This document shows, piece after piece, positions 60,541-64,000 of a DNA stretch of 64,000 nucleotides. The position numbers were made by a program, and so were the translations under genes. Numbering within the stretch: position 1 is the first letter of the stretch; each line of letters begins with the position of its first letter. This DNA comes from Henckelia pumila. Its lineage: Eukaryota > Streptophyta > Magnoliopsida > Lamiales > Gesneriaceae. Under the pieces are notes generated by a model that did not search any database, had not been told where the DNA came from, and worked only from the letters and a program-made list of their open reading frames with translations. The stretch spans positions 2,666,001-2,730,000 of the forward strand of contig NW_027331831.1 in NCBI RefSeq assembly GCF_033568475.1, written 5' to 3'.

Positions 60541-60905
60541 TAGTAATACATGTATAAGCTCTTTATTGGATCGTTCTATTGGCTCACTGCATAATCTGAT
60601 AATCACAAGGAAAATCAGCAAAAACTAGAAATCTTGATTAAAAAATGTACAAATTCTACAAAATATTAAACACAAGTCATGAATTGTAAATTGTACTTAC
60701 CAATCTCACAGCATAATCTGATCATCACAAAGAAAATCAGCTAAAATTAGAAATCTTGAATAAAAAATGTACAAATTCTACAAAATATTACAAGACAAGT
60801 CATGATTTGTAAATTGCACTAATTGAGAAAGGAAAAACAAAGAAAAATCGGAACTAAAGTGTGTAAGATTAGACCAGGTATAGAAATGATACACCAAACT
60901 GAAGC

Positions 60906-63396
60906 CTAAAGAGAATAAAATTGTGAATACAGATGATCCCGGATTTTGTAGTACTCTTCCGATAAGGGGCCTTCGAGAATTATATGTTGTATATTGCCAC
61001 CACCCTACAACAGATGTTCCAAGATTTGCCACGATTAAATTATGAATAAACTACACCTCAAAGTTACAATTGCTTCGTCCTGTAAGAAAATTTACCACCA
61101 TAAAGTAGCGTTTGTATCATGAAAATTATATTCCATCAATGTCGAAAGAACTGTGTTTCATGGTTGATTTGCATCTTGAAGTTATGTACAATGTATTCAT
61201 GGAATTTACACTAGAAAAACGTGTCACGACATGAAGTTTATACTAAACAACTAGGTGAACGTGGCCCATTCAAGCATACATATGACCTGATAAAAATCAA
61301 CGAGATGAATTCCCGTATTACAAAGTTAAATATAAATAGTACTAGTTTTTCCAAAATTAGTTTCTATCCACTTCTTGATACGCAGGCACACCTTGGAATT
61401 TACATGCTCTGTAGATGAATTCCATTGATGTTAGAGCATATATTACCTCTATATAATTAAATCGAAATAATATCCTTGGTACCTAGGTCTTCTATGAAAA
61501 AGTTGCAATCTGCTTTCGTTTAAAAATTAACCTGTTCTGAAAAAGCATAGCCACAAAAAGGTTTTCTGTACTTGACTGACTGCTAAAAGAATGCGAAATG
61601 AGGAAATATCTTACAAATCAAAGCAAAAATCACCAACCTTTTGGTTTGAATCTCCAACTTTGCGCAGAGTCACATAGTCCCCACAACGCAATGCACCACC
61701 AGCAAATTCAACCTAAGAATATAACATATGTTAAAACCACATTAAACTCTTAAAAAATTGAAAATAAAACAGAGCAGACTAGTAGAGTGCCTAAGGCCAA
61801 TCGCCAGTTTGCCACCCACTTAAATGAAACAATAATCAAATTTACATGTAATTTTGCTGAAAATTTTGTAGTCGGTCCTGAATCAAACAGCACAACATAT
61901 GGCTCATTTACATAGTCAAACAGGGGCTGTCAGGAACCCGAAGGAGTTCATTTTGTGTTTAAACAACTGAATCTTTGATAACTAAAATACCTGGATCCCT
62001 TTGCTAGCAAGAAACTGCTTGAAGTCAGCCATTTTTATGTCCCCAACCAAGACTGTCTTATGCGGTGGAGCAGGAGTTGAAAGAGGAAGCAAAGACAACG
62101 TTCCACTTTCTGTCTTCCCTACTTCAGCATCAATCCATGCTATTTCATAATCTCCAAGCTATAATAAAAATGTGTGCACTTTTCAGATATAGAAAGAGTG
62201 TATTTTGAGTAAACCACATCCATTTACAAGGTGGTGACAAAACCCTGGAACTTCACAATTTGGTGTATTTGGCTAAAAATTTTAGGAAGAAGCCACTAGC
62301 CAAAGTTTTATCAACTTTAGACTCGCATGCATTTGCAACGGTTAATACACAGTAGCAAGACTTCATGCCATCTATTCACAGTGACTCTTCTTAAAATACA
62401 TCAACAGTAACAGTTGGCACAGCTTCTTAAAGGAAATACTGAGGTGCTTACCTTCTTGAATAGAATGTTACTCATTAATTTCTCAGAAAGTTGAACCTAT
62501 ATTTCAAAAGGAAAAACATAATAAGCCCCAGATTACATGGTCAACTGCTAATGAATTCAAAAAGGAGATGTAAAACATGGACAACTTACTTTATAAGCAC
62601 ACAAATCTGAAGTGACATCAATTGATTCCTCAATCTGAGGAGCATATACATGGGGACAAACATTTTTGAGACAATGTTGCTTTAAATGCTCGGTGGCTTC
62701 TGCTGATCCATGTACTAAGACCTAGGTCAGAGACGAAAAGAAAAAGGTAATTGTCAAAGAAACTTAATTCAATCACCAAACTCTTTGTAAACGGTTGAAG
62801 GCAACAAAAAAACGCCTATAGATATCACATGATAAGATACCAGTCACGAATAACCTACCCCTAAAAAATGTAAAAAATTCCCAATGTTCTAAGGCAGTAA
62901 GAAGTTGTATATTATCACAAGGGATATTACTAAGTTAAAAAAGAATATTATTCGGTATCATATGATGCTACTTGCTTCTAAATTTTCAGAAGATATATCT
63001 CGTGTGTCACTGTGACGGGAATAGCCCGTATTGTGTGGGGGAAACCATACAGTCATTTGATCATATTTTGTGTTAAAAACTTCAAATAATATTCAACAAT
63101 ACCCTGGAATTAAGAAATATTGGAAACTTCTATGTTTATAACAATATCTTGGAGTAACGACAACATAGAGAAGAAAGGAGAAAATCTGAAAAGTTCTCAT
63201 TATTTTTCTTCACAATCTTTGTGTAATTACAAGCCCGCCTATATACAAGTCTAGTTACCTTATTTCTATATATTATACAAGAAATAAGCCTTAACTGATG
63301 GGTACGAATAAGCAACAAATATTAAAAAGGACATTTTACTATAAATAACTTATTCTATTCCAGTTTTACCACTTCTCTAGGAACAAATACAAATAC

Positions 63397-63439
<43 letters not shown>

Positions 63440-63582
63440 TGTGTGACGTAATACATAACAAAAGGCACAGAAAAGGTACTTACAAGCTTCAAGGGGGAAA
63501 CATGGGCCAGAATCTTTTTGATTGAGCTGCCATCAGATCGGCCCTCAAAATCCATAAAGACCAAGGAACACTTGACATAGAC
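60906..63582 (-). CDS. CPSF100: CPSF100 (CPSF2) cleavage and polyadenylation factor, C-terminal part
   Basis: Six 3' exons (63484-63582, 62590-62721, 62452-62496, 61991-62158, 61638-61712, 60906-61004) encode the last 205 residues; the upstream exons lie beyond the window edge. CPSF100 is the catalytically inactive metallo-beta-lactamase partner of the CPSF73 endonuclease in pre-mRNA 3' processing. Visible family blocks are VKCSLVFMDFEGRSDG, IKKILAHVSPLKL, HCLKNVCPHVYAPQIEE, VTSDLCAYK, VQLSEKLMSN, the C-terminal VLVGDIKMADFKQFLASKGI, VEFAGGALRCGDYVTLRKVG and the end YYKIRDHLYSQFYSL. All introns are GT-AG and phase 0. The model ends at TAG 60906-60908. The Arabidopsis homologue is At5g23880 (ESP5) from memory. 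Confidence 0.93.
63399..63444. repeat. TG microsatellite
   Basis: An array of about 20 TG units, interrupted once by TTTG, in the CPSF100 intron just downstream of the exon at 63484-63582 in transcript order. Confidence 0.9.
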
Positions 63583-63650
63583 CTGCGATGTTGCGTTTAA
63601 CAAAGACATCAAATTAATAAAATAAATCAGACGGGTGGACTATTAACACA

Positions 63651-64000
63651 TAGGGCTGTTCATTCGGTTACAACCGCTTGAAGAACCAAAAATTCGGTTA
63701 ACCAAAAATCCTAACTGAACCGAATTAAATGGTTGAGTTTGGTTTAAACAGAAATTATTTCGGTTTTTCGGTTAGGCCGAATTTTAATTTTTTAAAATGT
63801 TTTATTTATATTCATTAACAGTAAAAATAAATAATAAAAAATGATTTAAAAACTAAAAAAAATGATTTTAAAAAATAAAATAACATCGGTTTTTGGTTCG
63901 GTTCAGATAGCCGAGCGAAAAAACAAAAAATGCAAAAAACTAAAAATCAAAACGAATTAATGGTCCGGTTTTCAGTTCAAACTGAATTTACGGTTTCAGT
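63651..64000. mobile_element. TTCGGTT/AACCGAA palindromic element, cut by window edge
   Basis: The left end TAGGGCTGTTCATTCGGTT is followed by strings of degenerate TTCGGTT, AACCGAAT and TTTTTCGG around an AT-rich centre (about 63785-63890). The mirrored half then runs to the end of the window, with the right end outside. It lies in a CPSF100 intron. Confidence 0.5.

Larger units (their letters stand above)
59378..60905. other. Convergent spacer between RPC3 and CPSF100
   Basis: AT-rich spacer holding the 3' untranslated regions of both genes and two MITEs (59699-59901 and 60324-60540). A pair of similar tracts around 60590-60670 and 60705-60785 (ATCACAAGGAAAATCAGC and ATCACAAAGAAAATCAGC, both followed by TACAAATTCTACAAAATATT) forms a direct repeat of about 115-bp period. 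Confidence 0.5.

Noticed and set aside
63399-63444. TG array as a telomere-like or regulatory tract
   Set aside because: Plant telomere repeat is TTTAGGG; this is an ordinary dinucleotide microsatellite.
1-64000. tRNA genes, rRNA, CRISPR arrays or LTR elements
   Set aside because: None could be supported. The only tRNA-like boxes belong to the SINE, and no paired long terminal repeats or pol/gag-like frames were seen.

Overview
The window is AT-rich nuclear DNA from a flowering plant, a eudicot and probably an asterid. The evidence is spliced GT-AG genes with plant-specific products (remorin, R2R3-MYB, EMS1-type receptor kinase, MSBP) and many short hairpin transposons. My impression of Lamiales rests only on the abundance of a GTGAGAC palindrome repeat I associate with that order, so it is weak. 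There are no organellar, bacterial or viral genes.

Layout. 1-5590: gene-free, with five or six MITEs of several superfamilies. 5591-9511 (+): intronless EMS1-like LRR receptor kinase. 9891-10490 (-): SIS-domain sugar-phosphate isomerase-like protein. 11045-13950 (-): membrane steroid-binding (MAPR/cytochrome-b5-like) protein, two exons. 15212-17157 (-): F-box/LRR protein of the At3g48880 type. 17.2-24.1 kb: gene-poor, AT-rich, with palindromic elements and a candidate three-exon 65-residue gene at 22352-22860. 24165-26119 (+): R2R3-MYB. 27128-29982 (-): remorin, five exons. 31933-35574 (-): cytochrome b561 ascorbate ferrireductase, whose first intron holds three MITEs. 35.6-44.4 kb: gene-free; a nest of transposons dominated by a 4.1-kb non-coding hAT-like element (39021-43119) inserted in a hairpin MITE. 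44391-47894 (-): GT90 (rumi/CAP10-like) glycosyltransferase, six exons. 50058-52848 (-): protein with five CCHC zinc knuckles. 53373-59377 (+): RNA polymerase III subunit RPC3 (RPC82), 14 exons, divergent from the zinc-knuckle gene across a short shared promoter made of about 52-bp repeats. 60906-63582 (-): last six exons of CPSF100/CPSF2; the gene continues beyond the right edge.

The genes do not form one pathway. They look like a conserved eudicot gene neighbourhood: from memory the Arabidopsis homologues fall in a few duplicated segments (At3g48880-48980, At5g52190-52380, At5g23710-23880). All ten complete genes read through without breaks once splice sites are applied.

The most unusual material lies between genes. 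It includes four elements with a common AGGGNTG end around a family-specific degenerate core; four hairpin MITEs, three with exact 9-bp target duplications (Mutator-like) and one probable; a TAA/TTA-flanked Tourist-like family; two tRNA-type or GTGAGAC short repeats; and several young tandem duplications inside introns.
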